Below the pieces are notes generated by a model. The model saw only the letters and a list, made by a program, of their open reading frames with translations, was not told the DNA's origin and searched no databases. Shown in pieces: positions 34,522-43,753 of a stretch of 64,000 nt of DNA. The stretch's first letter is position 1. The number at the start of each line of letters is the position of its first letter. A program made the position numbers and the translations under genes. Source of the DNA: Weissella muntiaci (GTDB lineage: Bacteria; Bacillota; Bacilli; Lactobacillales; Lactobacillaceae); NCBI RefSeq assembly GCF_008107635.1, contig NZ_SDGZ01000015.1:186001-250000 (forward strand), given 5' to 3'.

Positions 34522-36507
34522 ATGTTAAGTTTAAAACTCGCGTGGGGTAACCTAAAGAAAGGGCTCAGCAATTTTGCACCCTTTCTAATGGCAACCATTG
34601 TCATGTACACACTGCTATTCATTGTGATCTCAATCGGAGCATCACCTTCACTTGATAAGCTTGTCGGTGGCGAATCGGTCGCCTTACTGATGAATTTCGC
34701 CGTCTTTATCCTCGGGATTTTCGGTGCAATCATTCTCATCTATAGCTATCGTTTTCTACAAGTGCAACGCGCACGTGAATTCGGTCTCTATGATATTCTA
34801 GGACTCGGCAAAAAACGTATTATTACCGTATCCGCCTTTGAACTGGTCTTTAGCTACTTCATTACGATTGTTCTAGGCACAATTATCGGCTTTGCGCTTT
34901 CGAAGTTCTTGTTCCTAATTTTCATTAATTTGATGGGTGGCAACTATTTCAATTTGATTATTACCCCTCAAATCATCGGAATGACCTCGCTAATCTTCTT
35001 AGCCTACTTCGTTGTTCTTTTCTTTATTGGCGCAATCATCATCAAGCGCAGTTCTAGCCTTGATCTACTTCACGAAGAAAGCAAAGGTGAAAAGGAACCT
35101 AAAGCGAATCGCTTGCTGGCATTCATTAGCATCATCTTGTTAATTGCCGGTTATGGAATTGCACTTTCTGTTCAGAATCCAGTTGAAGCCTTAGTAAAAT
35201 TCATGATTGCCGTACTCTTGGTAATCTTGGGTACTTACTCGTTCTACATTAGTTTTACAATTTGGTACCTCAAATGGCGTAAAAAGCGCGACTCGTACTA
35301 TGAACCTAAAAACTTTATCACGATTAGTTCAATGCTATATCGGATGAAGCAAAATGCCGTTGGATTAGCCAACATCACCATCTTGCTATCGATGGCATTG
35401 GTCACGATTGTTGTCACTGTTGGAATCTTCGTTAGCACAACGAACACCGTGAATAATCAATATCCACAAGAAGCCAAGACGACCTTCGTTGCCCCACAGG
35501 GAACCTCTCGAGATACACTTAGTAACGAGATCACTCAAACGGCTAACAAGGCGAATGTCAATGTTCGTAACGTTAAAACCATCGCCGTAGCAAACGACCT
35601 TATGTTTAGAGTCGCCAGCAATAAAAATGGTCACCTAACTACAAACAAGGCCGATACTTCCTTCAAGACAAATAATGTGATCACTGCTAATCTAATCACC
35701 CGCGATGATTTGATGGCTTTAGGAAATAAAGTTCCAAAGCTCAAGGACGGCGAAATCGCCGTTTATAACCTGCAAGGTAACGCTAGCGATGACCTAAAAA
35801 CAGTCACTTGGTTTAATCAAAAGTTCCAGGTTACTCAGCATTTGGATCAAGTGAAGCATTACCCTGGTAGTATCGTCTATACAGACACTTTCCTAATTGT
35901 TGTTCCAAATGCTACGACATTTGACCAAGCATCAAAGGAATACCTTACGTCTGCCGGGGTTTATGAGAAGAATAATAAGGCATTCTTAACGCTCTTTGAC
36001 TTAAAGCCTAGTGATACTAAGCGCTTTGATAAAGCCTTTAATACCGAAGTAAAGCAACACAAGCAGATCACTGGTTACACGAGTTATCGTAGTGAGACTA
36101 ATGCCATGCAAAAGGCCGTCATTGGTGGCTTTATGTTTATCGGCTTCGTATTAGGAATCGGCTTTATCCTTGGAGCTGCTCTAATCATCTATTACAAGCA
36201 ACTCTCAGAAGGCGCCCAAGATAAGCGAAGCTATCGGATTCTACAAGAAATTGGTTTATCAAAGCGTGAGATTTCACGTAGCATCAAAGCGCAAGTTCGC
36301 TTTGTATTCTTCTTACCAATCGTTGTAACAATTATCCACTTCCTCTTTGCCTATCGGATGGTAAAAAACTCAATCAATATTTTTGGTATGTCAGATAACA
36401 TATTAATTATTGCTGTATCTGCACTTGTGATTGCGATCGTGGCTTTGATCTACTGGATTATCTACAAGGCAACTTCACGAGTTTACTACAAAATTGTTGA
36501 GCGTTAA
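34522..36507 (+). CDS. BceB-like ABC permease
   Basis: 661 residues with the BceB layout: about ten membrane helices, an FtsX-type cytoplasmic coupling region (FLQVQRAREFGLYDILGLGKKRI) and a large extracellular domain of roughly 210 residues (about 310-525) between helices 7 and 8. The C-terminal FtsX repeat (QEIGLSKREISRSIKAQVRFVFFLPIVV) is clear. GGAGGTGAA overlaps the end of bceA. Acts both as detoxifier and as the sensor for the BceS-type kinase. Terminator follows. Confidence 0.9.
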   Translation: MLSLKLAWGNLKKGLSNFAPFLMATIVMYTLLFIVISIGASPSLDKLVGGESVALLMNFAVFILGIFGAIILIYSYRFLQVQRAREFGLYDILGLGKKRIITVSAFELVFSYFITIVLGTIIGFALSKFLFLIFINLMGGNYFNLIITPQIIGMTSLIFLAYFVVLFFIGAIIIKRSSSLDLLHEESKGEKEPKANRLLAFISIILLIAGYGIALSVQNPVEALVKFMIAVLLVILGTYSFYISFTIWYLKWRKKRDSYYEPKNFITISSMLYRMKQNAVGLANITILLSMALVTIVVTVGIFVSTTNTVNNQYPQEAKTTFVAPQGTSRDTLSNEITQTANKANVNVRNVKTIAVANDLMFRVASNKNGHLTTNKADTSFKTNNVITANLITRDDLMALGNKVPKLKDGEIAVYNLQGNASDDLKTVTWFNQKFQVTQHLDQVKHYPGSIVYTDTFLIVVPNATTFDQASKEYLTSAGVYEKNNKAFLTLFDLKPSDTKRFDKAFNTEVKQHKQITGYTSYRSETNAMQKAVIGGFMFIGFVLGIGFILGAALIIYYKQLSEGAQDKRSYRILQEIGLSKREISRSIKAQVRFVFFLPIVVTIIHFLFAYRMVKNSINIFGMSDNILIIAVSALVIAIVALIYWIIYKATSRVYYKIVER

Positions 36508-36540
36508 TCAGTACCTTTCTAAATAAAATTGTGTCAAAAT

Positions 36541-36576
36541 AAAAGGGATAGAGCCATCTGGCTTTATCCCTTTTAT
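36541..36576 (+). terminator. Terminator between bceAB and bceRS
   Basis: AAAAGGGATA/TATCCCTTTT stem, extended by AGCC/GGCT. It separates transporter and regulator transcripts. Confidence 0.8.
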
Positions 36577-36596
36577 TATTTTATTTGGGGGACCTA

Positions 36597-37256
36597 ATGC
36601 TAAAAATCTTTATCGTAGAAGACGACCCAACCATCGTAAAAACTTTAAAACTTGCCTTACGTGATGATTTCAGTGTTCACTCCGTTAACAATTTCAACGC
36701 CGTTCGACAAGAAATCGCTGAAAACAAAGCCGACTTAGTCTTAATGGATATTCATCTTCCTTTCTTCAGTGGCTTTCATTGGACAAATGAACTAAGAAAA
36801 AACAGCCAGATTCCAATCATCTTTATCTCAAGCACTTCAGATGAGATGAACCAAATTACCGCTATGAACCAGGGTGCCGATGATTTCATCACCAAACCAT
36901 TCTCGATTGAACTACTCAAAGCCAAGATTTCCGCTCTTTTGCGCCGATCTTACAACTTTGCCGGATCAGAGAAGCTCACCTTTGGTACCTATGAATTAAG
37001 TGACAACACGTTGTCAAACGATACCAGTTCGGTTGAACTCACTACCTCAGAAAATAAACTACTCTCCTTGTTGTTTCGTGCCAACGGAACTACCGTGGCA
37101 AAGGAACTCTTATTAGAGGCGCTCTGGGACAATGATGAGTTTTTAGATATTAACACGCTCAATGTAAAAATGACTCGTTTGCGCAAGAAACTTGCACCAC
37201 TTGATTTTGATAGTCATATTGTCACAAAACGAGGAGTCGGTTATGCGCTTATTTAA
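36597..37256 (+). CDS. BceR-like response regulator
   Basis: 219 residues. Receiver domain with acidic pocket E8-D9-D10, phospho-acceptor D51 (LVLMDIHLPF), the conserved K in FITKPFS; OmpR/PhoB winged helix at the C-terminus (LTTSENKLLSLLF..., NVKMTRLRKKLAPL). The ATG 36597 has GGGGGA upstream; a TTG at 36585 is rejected. Its last 14 nt overlap the kinase gene. Probably binds the TTACA-N4-TGTAA site at 33669. Confidence 0.92.
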   Translation: MLKIFIVEDDPTIVKTLKLALRDDFSVHSVNNFNAVRQEIAENKADLVLMDIHLPFFSGFHWTNELRKNSQIPIIFISSTSDEMNQITAMNQGADDFITKPFSIELLKAKISALLRRSYNFAGSEKLTFGTYELSDNTLSNDTSSVELTTSENKLLSLLFRANGTTVAKELLLEALWDNDEFLDINTLNVKMTRLRKKLAPLDFDSHIVTKRGVGYALI

Positions 37257-38121
37257 ATACTTTCAAGAACAAAGCATCCTCTTGCTGACCTTCATGATTA
37301 TCGCCATCTTCCTACCAGCAACGCTCCTCTTATGGCATGTATCGCTTGATCTGGTTATCAACAGTACCGTCTTCATGCTTGTCGTCTTTGCATTCTACCT
37401 AGCCTATGGTTTCTTCAAATGGCGTCAGACTCAAATTGCCTTTAAAAAATCTGAGGATGAAAATTTATTATTACGCACTCAACTAGCGGAACTAACCGCC
37501 GCCAGCCAAGATCTTGATGATATCATTCGAATCTGGAGTCACCAGATGAAAGTCCCCATGGCAGCGATTGACATGATGTCACAAACGCATGTTGATCCAC
37601 GCGAATTGCAAAATCAGGTCTTTAATCTAAATTATTATTTAACGTTATTGCTTGAATATCAACGAATAACCAATCTCTCAAATGATTTTAGTTTTGAAGA
37701 ATTTTCAGTTAAGAAAGTAGCCAGCTCACTCGTCAAGAGATACAGCTCTTTCTTTATCCAAAAGAATTTATCAGTTAATATCAATGCGGAACCAGATTGG
37801 CTTTTAAAAACTGACCAGCGCTGGTTCAATCTAGCACTTGAACAAATCATCAATAACGCTGTTAAATATACCCCAAGTGGCAGTGTTACAATCACGATTC
37901 AACCTGGTAAGATTACAATCAGCGACACAGGAATCGGGATTCTGCCCGAGGACCTACCACGACTTTTCGACCACGGCTTCACTGGATACAACGGGCGTAT
38001 TCAAGAAAAATCATCTGGGATTGGACTTTATCTCAGTCAGCTAATTCTTGAGAAGCTAGACTTCAAAATCAACATCACCTCCACAATCAACGTCGGAACG
38101 CAGGTCAGCATTTCAAAATAA
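37243..38121 (+). CDS. BceS-like intramembrane-sensing histidine kinase
   Basis: 292 residues. Two membrane helices within the first 57 residues and almost no extracellular loop, as in kinases that sense through their ABC partner. Phospho-acceptor H100 in IWSHQMKVPM, N-box EQIINNAVKYTPSG, G-boxes DTGIGI and SSGIGLYLS. ATG 37243 has GAGGAG 5 nt upstream and overlaps the regulator gene. Confidence 0.92.
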   Translation: MRLFKYFQEQSILLLTFMIIAIFLPATLLLWHVSLDLVINSTVFMLVVFAFYLAYGFFKWRQTQIAFKKSEDENLLLRTQLAELTAASQDLDDIIRIWSHQMKVPMAAIDMMSQTHVDPRELQNQVFNLNYYLTLLLEYQRITNLSNDFSFEEFSVKKVASSLVKRYSSFFIQKNLSVNINAEPDWLLKTDQRWFNLALEQIINNAVKYTPSGSVTITIQPGKITISDTGIGILPEDLPRLFDHGFTGYNGRIQEKSSGIGLYLSQLILEKLDFKINITSTINVGTQVSISK

Positions 38122-38156
38122 AAACCTTGAAGCTCAGGTGAGCTTCAAGGTTTTTA
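38120..38156. terminator. Bidirectional terminator
   Basis: AAAAACCTTGAAGCTC/GAGCTTCAAGGTTTTT around an AGGT loop. Confidence 0.85.
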
Positions 38157-38339
38157 TAGTCGGTGACGGCGTTCGATCCGCTTAGCTTTCGCATTCGTCA
38201 AGCGGATACTTCGATAGGCTTTAGCCGTCATCAAAGTGGTTATTCCACTAGACAAAATAATCATCGGTACCATTGCAATTGCAAAACTGGCTGTCGACAT
38301 CTCAAAATTTTCATGCCGGTCACTATGCTTAATTCCCAT
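38154..38339 (-). CDS. Small single-pass membrane protein
   Basis: About 61 residues: a polar, His-rich N-terminus, one membrane helix (FAIAMVPMIILSSGITTLM) and a strongly basic C-terminus (RSIRLTNAKAKRIERRHRL). Start uncertain between 38351 and 38339. Convergent with the kinase gene. Not recognised; an auxiliary role with the BceRS system is possible only by proximity. Confidence 0.5.
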   Translation of the reverse strand: MGIKHSDRHENFEMSTASFAIAMVPMIILSSGITTLMTAKAYRSIRLTNAKAKRIERRHRL

Positions 38340-38422
38340 ATCGAACCCCATTTCTACTAAACTAAAATTTACATTACGTCCCTTTAATTATAGCTGAATC
38401 AATCACAAATTACCGGCTTTGA

Positions 38423-39016
38423 TTATTTCGCCTGATCAATCGCTGCTTGAACTTCTGCCAATGAGCGCACCTTACCAAGCCGTGGGAAGATATAATCAAG
38501 CGTGCTCTGGTGAGCAATCGCATTCACGTCCGTCATTGCATCAGGCACCAAGATCAAATCATACCCCGCTTGCGCAGCCTCACGAGCCGTGGTGTCCACA
38601 CCAATTGAAGTCGCAATTCCCGTGAGAATAATCGTTTTAATGCCCCGTCGACGTAGTTGAACATCTAAGTCAGTCCCGTAAAAAGCACCCCAGTTGTGCT
38701 TGTCAACAGTGATCACATTTTTTGCATCCGCATCATTTGCAATTGCTGTCGAGAACTCAGTCATTTCAACCGGAAACGGTGCCTTTGATGTTATCTGATT
38801 ATCCGTTACTGGGAAGAAACCTTCTGTACCTTGATTCTTAACACGGACCAGCGTAATCAACGCATCCGTATTTTTCAGGCTCGCAAGAAGCTCATTATTA
38901 CGCTCAATGACATCCCAGCCGCTCAAGGGAGCCAAACCTTCTCGTTCAGCAATCCCTTTTTGCAAATCAATAACCACCACTGCAGTAGTCTTTAAATCAA
39001 TTGTTAGATTTTTCAT
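38423..39016 (-). CDS. Isochorismatase-family hydrolase lacking the nucleophilic Cys
   Basis: 197 residues with the family core: VVVIDLQKGIA (catalytic Asp), a lysine in VDKHNWGAF and the TGIATSIGVDTTAREA loop. In cysteine hydrolases such as nicotinamidases the position in 'T..C...T' is Cys; here it is Gly, as in the EntB/PhzD isochorismatases, which use another mechanism. So the protein may act on a vinyl ether or be a divergent hydrolase. It is divergent from a TetR gene that may control it. Confidence 0.82.
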   Translation of the reverse strand: MKNLTIDLKTTAVVVIDLQKGIAEREGLAPLSGWDVIERNNELLASLKNTDALITLVRVKNQGTEGFFPVTDNQITSKAPFPVEMTEFSTAIANDADAKNVITVDKHNWGAFYGTDLDVQLRRRGIKTIILTGIATSIGVDTTAREAAQAGYDLILVPDAMTDVNAIAHQSTLDYIFPRLGKVRSLAEVQAAIDQAK

Positions 39017-39071
39017 TTATTCATCCTCTTTCTAAGACCTCTATTTTGAACTATTTCGGAGCGTTTGTAAA

Positions 39072-39098
39072 ACAAGTCAGTCGCGGTACAAGTCAGTC
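39072..39098. promoter_or_regulatory. Direct repeat, candidate TetR operator
   Basis: ACAAGTCAGTC occurs at 39072-39082 and 39088-39098 (16-bp period) in the divergent intergenic region between the isochorismatase-like and TetR genes. Confidence 0.5.
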
Positions 39099-39144
39099 AA
39101 TATGTTAAGATGTATATATTATAAAAAGACGAAAGGAGGCCACC

Positions 39145-39720
39145 ATGGGAAAACGCGACCTTTCAAAAAACAAGATCATTCTTGCAACGATCGAACTAGC
39201 TAAAGAAATTGGCATCGATAACGTCAGCTTTCCAAGGCTAGCTGAACACTTTAACATTAAACCACCATCCCTCTACAATCACTTTAACAATATGGCACAA
39301 GTTCGTATCCATACCGCCATCTATCTCGAAAACATTCTCTTCGACCGGCTCATGAACAACTTGATTGACTTGCAACCCGCTGACGCGCTACGGAAATATG
39401 CAGAAGTTTACGAACTCTTTGCGAATGAATACGCTTCAGTGTACGAACTATTGAACATTGTTCCACGAGTTAATAATACCGAGTTATCGGCCGTTAATTT
39501 TGATATTTTCAACTTTATTACCCAGATCATCTCGAACTATAACCTTGATAAGAATGACACCGTCCACTCTAGTCGTATGTTCCGCTCTATCCTACACGGC
39601 TATGTAACAATGCGCCAGCTTGGCTATTTCACCACTGAATCCCAACTATCCAACGACTCCTTTCACTGGATGGTCGAGAAATTCATCGCTTCGCTTCAAT
39701 ATGCACAAGATAACTATTAG
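39145..39720 (+). CDS. TetR/AcrR-family regulator
   Basis: 191 residues. HTH domain at 20-48 (VSFPRLAEHFNIKPPSLYNHFNN) and a C-terminal domain with SRMFRSILHGYVTMRQLGYF, like the WHG-type TetR C-terminal family. AAAGGAGG precedes the ATG. It likely represses itself and the divergent isochorismatase-like gene through the repeats at 39072-39098. Confidence 0.85.
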   Translation: MGKRDLSKNKIILATIELAKEIGIDNVSFPRLAEHFNIKPPSLYNHFNNMAQVRIHTAIYLENILFDRLMNNLIDLQPADALRKYAEVYELFANEYASVYELLNIVPRVNNTELSAVNFDIFNFITQIISNYNLDKNDTVHSSRMFRSILHGYVTMRQLGYFTTESQLSNDSFHWMVEKFIASLQYAQDNY

Positions 39721-39749
39721 AAAAGGCGCCTCAATTCGAAGCGCCTTTT
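39721..39749 (+). terminator. Terminator of the TetR gene
   Basis: AAAAGGCGC...GCGCCTTTT hairpin with internal TTCGAA. Confidence 0.8.
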
Positions 39750-39750
39750 C

Positions 39751-39766
39751 TGTTCCACGTGAAACA
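39751..39766. other. parS site, perfect
   Basis: TGTTCCACGTGAAACA is identical to the parS core described in Bacillus subtilis. It sits between two terminators of convergent genes. Confidence 0.92.
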
Positions 39767-39771
39767 AAAAT

Positions 39772-39797
39772 AGAGCCGAGGAGAAAACCTCGGCTCT
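39772..39797 (-). terminator. Terminator of the NCS2 permease gene
   Basis: AGAGCCGAGG/CCTCGGCTCT perfect 10-bp stem. Confidence 0.8.
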
Positions 39798-39808
39798 GTT
39801 TAATTTAA

Positions 39809-41119
39809 TTATTTTGTACCTAGTTGCAAGATAAACATAAAGAGAATGAAGACTGTTGCCAGTACATACATAATTGGATGAACCTTCTTAGCCTTACCTG
39901 TAACAATCATCATAATTGGGTACACAATAAATCCTAGTGAGATTCCATCTGAGATTGAATAAGTTAATGGCATCGCCAAGATTGTAATAAAGGATGCTGC
40001 AGCGATTGGGAAGTTTTGCCAATCGATATCAGCAAAGTTACTTGCCATCAAGATTCCAACTACAACCAATGCTGGAGCCGTTACTTGTGACGTCACAACT
40101 GACAACAATGGCGAGAAGAACAAAGAAAGTACAAAGAACAAACCTGTGAAGACTGACGTCAAACCAGTCCGTCCACCCATTGCAATTCCAGTTGAAGACT
40201 CAATGAATGCTGTTGTAGGTGAAGTTCCTAGAATTGAACCACCCAACATCCCGATTGAATCGGCCATTAAAGTCCGTCCAGCTCTTGGCAATTCGTTATT
40301 TACCAAGAAACCAGCTTGCTTAGCAATTCCGATTAATGAGCCAGCTGTATCAAAGAAAGCTACCAATAAGAACGTTAGAACAACCGGTACCATCTGTGGT
40401 GTCCAAATATCCTTCAAACCAATGAAGGCTTGCCCAAATGTTGGCTTAAGACTTGGAACAGCAGCAATTAGTTGATCAGGCAATGGAATAAAGCCAGTCG
40501 CAATTCCCGTCAAAGCTGTAACCACCAAACCGATAAAAATCGCTCCGGGTAAGTTACGAGCAAACAAAGCTAATGTGACCAAGATACCAAAAATCGTTAA
40601 CAATGCTGCTGGCGAGCCCAAGTTTCCCAAACCAATGATTGTTGACTTGTTTGCCGTAATAACCCCACCGTCAACTAAACCAATCATTGCAATGAACAAA
40701 CCAATTCCACCGGCAATTGCCGACTTCAAATCAGCCGGAATCGCGTTGATGATTTTCTCACGTATCTTTGTCACTGTCAGAAGGTAGAAGATAATCCCAG
40801 CAACGAAAACACCTGATAAAGCTGTTTGCCAGCGAATTCCCATCCCAATAACAACAGAATATGAGAAGAACGCGTTAATCCCTAAACCTGGCGCAATCGC
40901 AAATGGATACTTAGCATAGACCCCCATGAAGATCGTTGCAATCGCAGCAATCAAACCAGTTGCAACGAAAACGGCCCCTTTGTCCATCCCAGCTGCTCCC
41001 AAAACGCTTGGATTAACAAACAAAATATAGGCCATCGAGACAAAGGTCGTTAAACCGGCAATCAATTCCGTCCGAACACTCGTCTTATTACCCTTTAAAT
41101 CAAAGTAACGTTCTATCAT
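39809..41119 (-). CDS. NCS2 family purine permease (guanine/hypoxanthine type)
   Basis: 436 residues, twelve to fourteen membrane spans. TELIAGLTTFVSMAYILFVNPSVL at the N-terminus, FPFAIAPGLGINAFFSYSV and SLIGIAKQAGF with GTSPTTAFIESSTGIA mark the AzgA/PbuG branch of the NCS2 family. It imports guanine, hypoxanthine or adenine with protons. RBS AAGGAG. I found no purine riboswitch signature in the 180-nt upstream region. Confidence 0.9.
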   Translation of the reverse strand: MIERYFDLKGNKTSVRTELIAGLTTFVSMAYILFVNPSVLGAAGMDKGAVFVATGLIAAIATIFMGVYAKYPFAIAPGLGINAFFSYSVVIGMGIRWQTALSGVFVAGIIFYLLTVTKIREKIINAIPADLKSAIAGGIGLFIAMIGLVDGGVITANKSTIIGLGNLGSPAALLTIFGILVTLALFARNLPGAIFIGLVVTALTGIATGFIPLPDQLIAAVPSLKPTFGQAFIGLKDIWTPQMVPVVLTFLLVAFFDTAGSLIGIAKQAGFLVNNELPRAGRTLMADSIGMLGGSILGTSPTTAFIESSTGIAMGGRTGLTSVFTGLFFVLSLFFSPLLSVVTSQVTAPALVVVGILMASNFADIDWQNFPIAAASFITILAMPLTYSISDGISLGFIVYPIMMIVTGKAKKVHPIMYVLATVFILFMFILQLGTK

Positions 41120-41218
41120 TAACAGAACTCCTTCATATATATAATTTCTAAATTTTCACAACTTACCGAGTATGCCACCATTCCAAACTTAATTCAATCA
41201 TTTTCCACTAAAAAAGCA

Positions 41219-41265
41219 AAAAAATCGGATGATACCGTTTCCAAAAACAGCAAAATCCGAACGAT
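41219..41265 (-). terminator. Terminator of the DedA gene
   Basis: TCGGAT/ATCCGA arms with a long loop, followed by seven T residues on the minus strand. Confidence 0.6.
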
Positions 41266-41298
41266 GTTTTATTTATTTGTTTTTCGAGAACAATTCTA

Positions 41299-41961
41299 CT
41301 AATCCTCATTATGCAAAAATAGTCGAATAATCCACTCACGAACCCCTTTACGTCGTAGCAAGATCAAAGCTACCACCAAAATACTACCCAAGATCCACCA
41401 GATTCCACCACCAGGGAGATTCAGATGACCAAAGAAGTACCCAATTCCGACAATTGTGAACGCCCATAAGTAACTAGCAAAGGCCGCAAAACGAATATAG
41501 TTTTGGAAAGCCAGCCCCAATTCATGCGCTAACAAAGGCACTAACGTTCGAATAAACGGCACGAATCTTCCAACCGTAATGAACAACAACCAACGACGAT
41601 GATGGAATCCGTCACGTAACCTGCCCATTGTTGCTCCGTTAACATGCTTATCAATCCATTTGATCCGACTAAATTGCCTTAAAAGAAATGCACCAAAGAA
41701 GTAATTCACGGCATCACCTGCCAATGATGCTGTTCCAAACACCAGCACAGCTAATAGATAATGACCAAAATTGTGTGTTTCACCAGCAAAGGAACCAATC
41801 GTTAGCAAAATTGTATCACCAGGGATAAACCCAATAAAGATCCCCGCAGTTTCAACGAATATTAAGGTAAATAGAATCAGCAAAGCTGACCACGAAAACA
41901 TACTGCCAGAAGTGATCATATTATTGATCCATGACGGCATCGACTCTGCAAGCATCAGCAT
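41299..41961 (-). CDS. DedA family membrane protein
   Basis: 220 residues with the SNARE-associated/DedA domain: FVETAGIFIGFIPGDTILLTIGS, LAGDAVNYFFG and the conserved arginine-rich VGRFVPFIRTLVPLLA are visible. DedA proteins recycle undecaprenyl phosphate and other lipid carriers across the membrane. GGAGGG lies 9 nt before the ATG. Monocistronic. Confidence 0.9.
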   Translation of the reverse strand: MLMLAESMPSWINNMITSGSMFSWSALLILFTLIFVETAGIFIGFIPGDTILLTIGSFAGETHNFGHYLLAVLVFGTASLAGDAVNYFFGAFLLRQFSRIKWIDKHVNGATMGRLRDGFHHRRWLLFITVGRFVPFIRTLVPLLAHELGLAFQNYIRFAAFASYLWAFTIVGIGYFFGHLNLPGGGIWWILGSILVVALILLRRKGVREWIIRLFLHNED

Positions 41962-42096
41962 AGCGGTTCTCCCTCCGTTTTGTTTTATATATTATCATGA
42001 TAACTTAATATAAACATGAAAATTCAAGGAAAAGTGTTCGCCTAGCGATATTTTGATAGACTTAGACTATAAGATTTAATAGGGGGGTAACCGATT

Positions 42097-42774
42097 GTGT
42101 ACGAAAAAGACGGACAAAAAAGAACATTAACTACTATTGAAACAACCCTGCTTTTCATTGCCGGTTTACTATTCAATGCAATCGGCAACGGTTTCACCGT
42201 TGCAACTAATATGGGTTCAGCCCCGTGGACAGCTTCAGCGGCGAACCTAGCGTTAGCCTCACATCTTTCAATCACAGAGATTCTTTTAGCTTACGGTCTA
42301 CTTGCGGCAATCGCCACTTTGATTGTCCTAAAACGTTTTGACTGGCGCAGATTACTAGGTAATATGCTATTCGTCATTCTGTTCAGCATTATCATTGGTA
42401 AGGTTACTGAGATTTTTGTTCAGTTCGGTCTAATGACTGCACCAATCTGGTTACGAATATTAATCGACTTTGTCGCCATTACCTCTGTTGGAATTGGTGT
42501 ATCAATTACACAGCGTCTACAATTAGTCTTACATCCACTCGACGATCTGGTCGTTGTTACACGATTCAAATATTTCCATGGTGATGCTAAGATCTCGCAA
42601 TTGGTAAACTTTTCTTTCCCAATGATTATATCGCTCGGCGTCTGGTTAAGCACTGGACAGTTGGTCGCTTTGAACATCGGAACACTATTTTCTTTCTTCT
42701 TCCAAGGATATATTATTCAATCAGCCGATCGTTACGTTTTCCCACATTTGATCCATAAACACGCTAGCTTCTAA
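42097..42774 (+). CDS. YczE/YyaS/YitT family membrane protein
   Basis: 225 residues, five membrane spans. The N-terminal LLFNAIGNGFTVATNMGSAPWTASA and SVGIGVSITQRLQLVLHPLDDL are the YczE/YitT family pattern. Start GTG 42097 with a strong AGGGGGG upstream. Function of the family is largely unknown. Confidence 0.8.
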   Translation: MYEKDGQKRTLTTIETTLLFIAGLLFNAIGNGFTVATNMGSAPWTASAANLALASHLSITEILLAYGLLAAIATLIVLKRFDWRRLLGNMLFVILFSIIIGKVTEIFVQFGLMTAPIWLRILIDFVAITSVGIGVSITQRLQLVLHPLDDLVVVTRFKYFHGDAKISQLVNFSFPMIISLGVWLSTGQLVALNIGTLFSFFFQGYIIQSADRYVFPHLIHKHASF

Positions 42775-42886
42775 AGATGTGTAACAGCATTTGGTAATGT
42801 CAAAGTCCGTCTTTAACGACTGCCCATGAAGAAAACGCGCTCAACCCGTTTCAAATTCACTTTCAGCACTCACAGGAGCCCTATAC

Positions 42887-43582
42887 ATGAAAACATATGC
42901 CATTATCGGTAACCAGTACGAAGGACTTTACACCCAACCTTGGGCTACTGTTCAAAAATACACCCAAACAAAACCTGCGCCAAAATACAAAGGTTTCACT
43001 TCAAAAGCTGAAGCCCAAGCTTGGTTCGATCTTCAACAAACAGCCCAATCCCTTGATAGCCACAAGTACGAGACGCTCTATTCTGGCGCTATTAAAGCCC
43101 AATCAGACCGCTACTATATTTTCACTGATGGTGGTAGCCGTAACACTGGCAACCACGCCGGTGGGCATGTTCAAACAACCGATAAAGCCGCCTGGGCGAT
43201 TGCAATCTATCACGGATCGGACTTAACAACCCCAGTATACACGGCCAGCGAGGCTTACTTTGGTCGTACAAATAATGACATGGAAGTTCTAGCCCTATTG
43301 AATGCTCTGATCCAGGCAAATAAGGTTAATGAGCCAATCACGATCGTCAGCGACTCCAAATACGTGCTTGATACAGCCACTAACTGGATGTACAACTGGC
43401 AACGAGCTGGCTGGCAAAAGGCTTCCGGTCCAATCGCTAACCTTGAAAGTTGGCAAAAGGTCTATGACTTAATTCAACCAATCACTGAACGTCTAGCTTT
43501 TATCTGGGTTAAGGGCCATGCAACTAGCCCTGGTAACATCAAGGTCGACGAACTACTAAACATTGCAATGGATCAACTCTAA
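42887..43582 (+). CDS. Ribonuclease H with N-terminal viroplasmin-like domain
   Basis: 231 residues. Residues 1-50 (TYAIIGNQYEGLYTQPW...) form the caulimovirus viroplasmin-like RNA/DNA hybrid binding domain. The C-terminal RNase HI domain has catalytic Asp in IFTDGGSR, Glu in DMEVLALLNAL, Asp in IVSDSKYVLD and the late FIWVKGHATSPGN with VDELLN. Removes RNA from RNA-DNA hybrids. RBS CAGGAGCC. Terminator follows. Confidence 0.92.
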   Translation: MKTYAIIGNQYEGLYTQPWATVQKYTQTKPAPKYKGFTSKAEAQAWFDLQQTAQSLDSHKYETLYSGAIKAQSDRYYIFTDGGSRNTGNHAGGHVQTTDKAAWAIAIYHGSDLTTPVYTASEAYFGRTNNDMEVLALLNALIQANKVNEPITIVSDSKYVLDTATNWMYNWQRAGWQKASGPIANLESWQKVYDLIQPITERLAFIWVKGHATSPGNIKVDELLNIAMDQL

Positions 43583-43591
43583 TCGCTTAAG

Positions 43592-43627
43592 AACAGCAAG
43601 CTATTTACTGATAGCTTGCTGTTTTTT
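43592..43627 (+). terminator. Terminator of the RNase H gene
   Basis: AACAGCAAGCTAT/ATAGCTTGCTGTT followed by T residues. Confidence 0.85.
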
Positions 43628-43708
43628 CATGTGTTGAATAAAACTTGGGTTCCAGTTCCACATGTAACGCGAACAAAATTTCACAAAGACCAACCCGCTT
43701 GTTAACTA

Positions 43709-43752
43709 GAAGAAGCATTGCTATGCATAAATATACACAACAATGCTTCTTC
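43709..43752 (-). terminator. Terminator of the HAD gene
   Basis: GAAGAAGCATTG (43709-43720) and CAATGCTTCTTC (43741-43752), a 12-bp stem with a 20-nt loop, next to the gene's stop. Confidence 0.6.
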
Positions 43753-43753
43753 C

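Noticed and set aside
41120-41298. Purine riboswitch before the NCS2 permease, or before guaA
   Set aside because: The conserved purine riboswitch loops are not visible; the hairpin here is the DedA terminator, and the guaA leader is too short.
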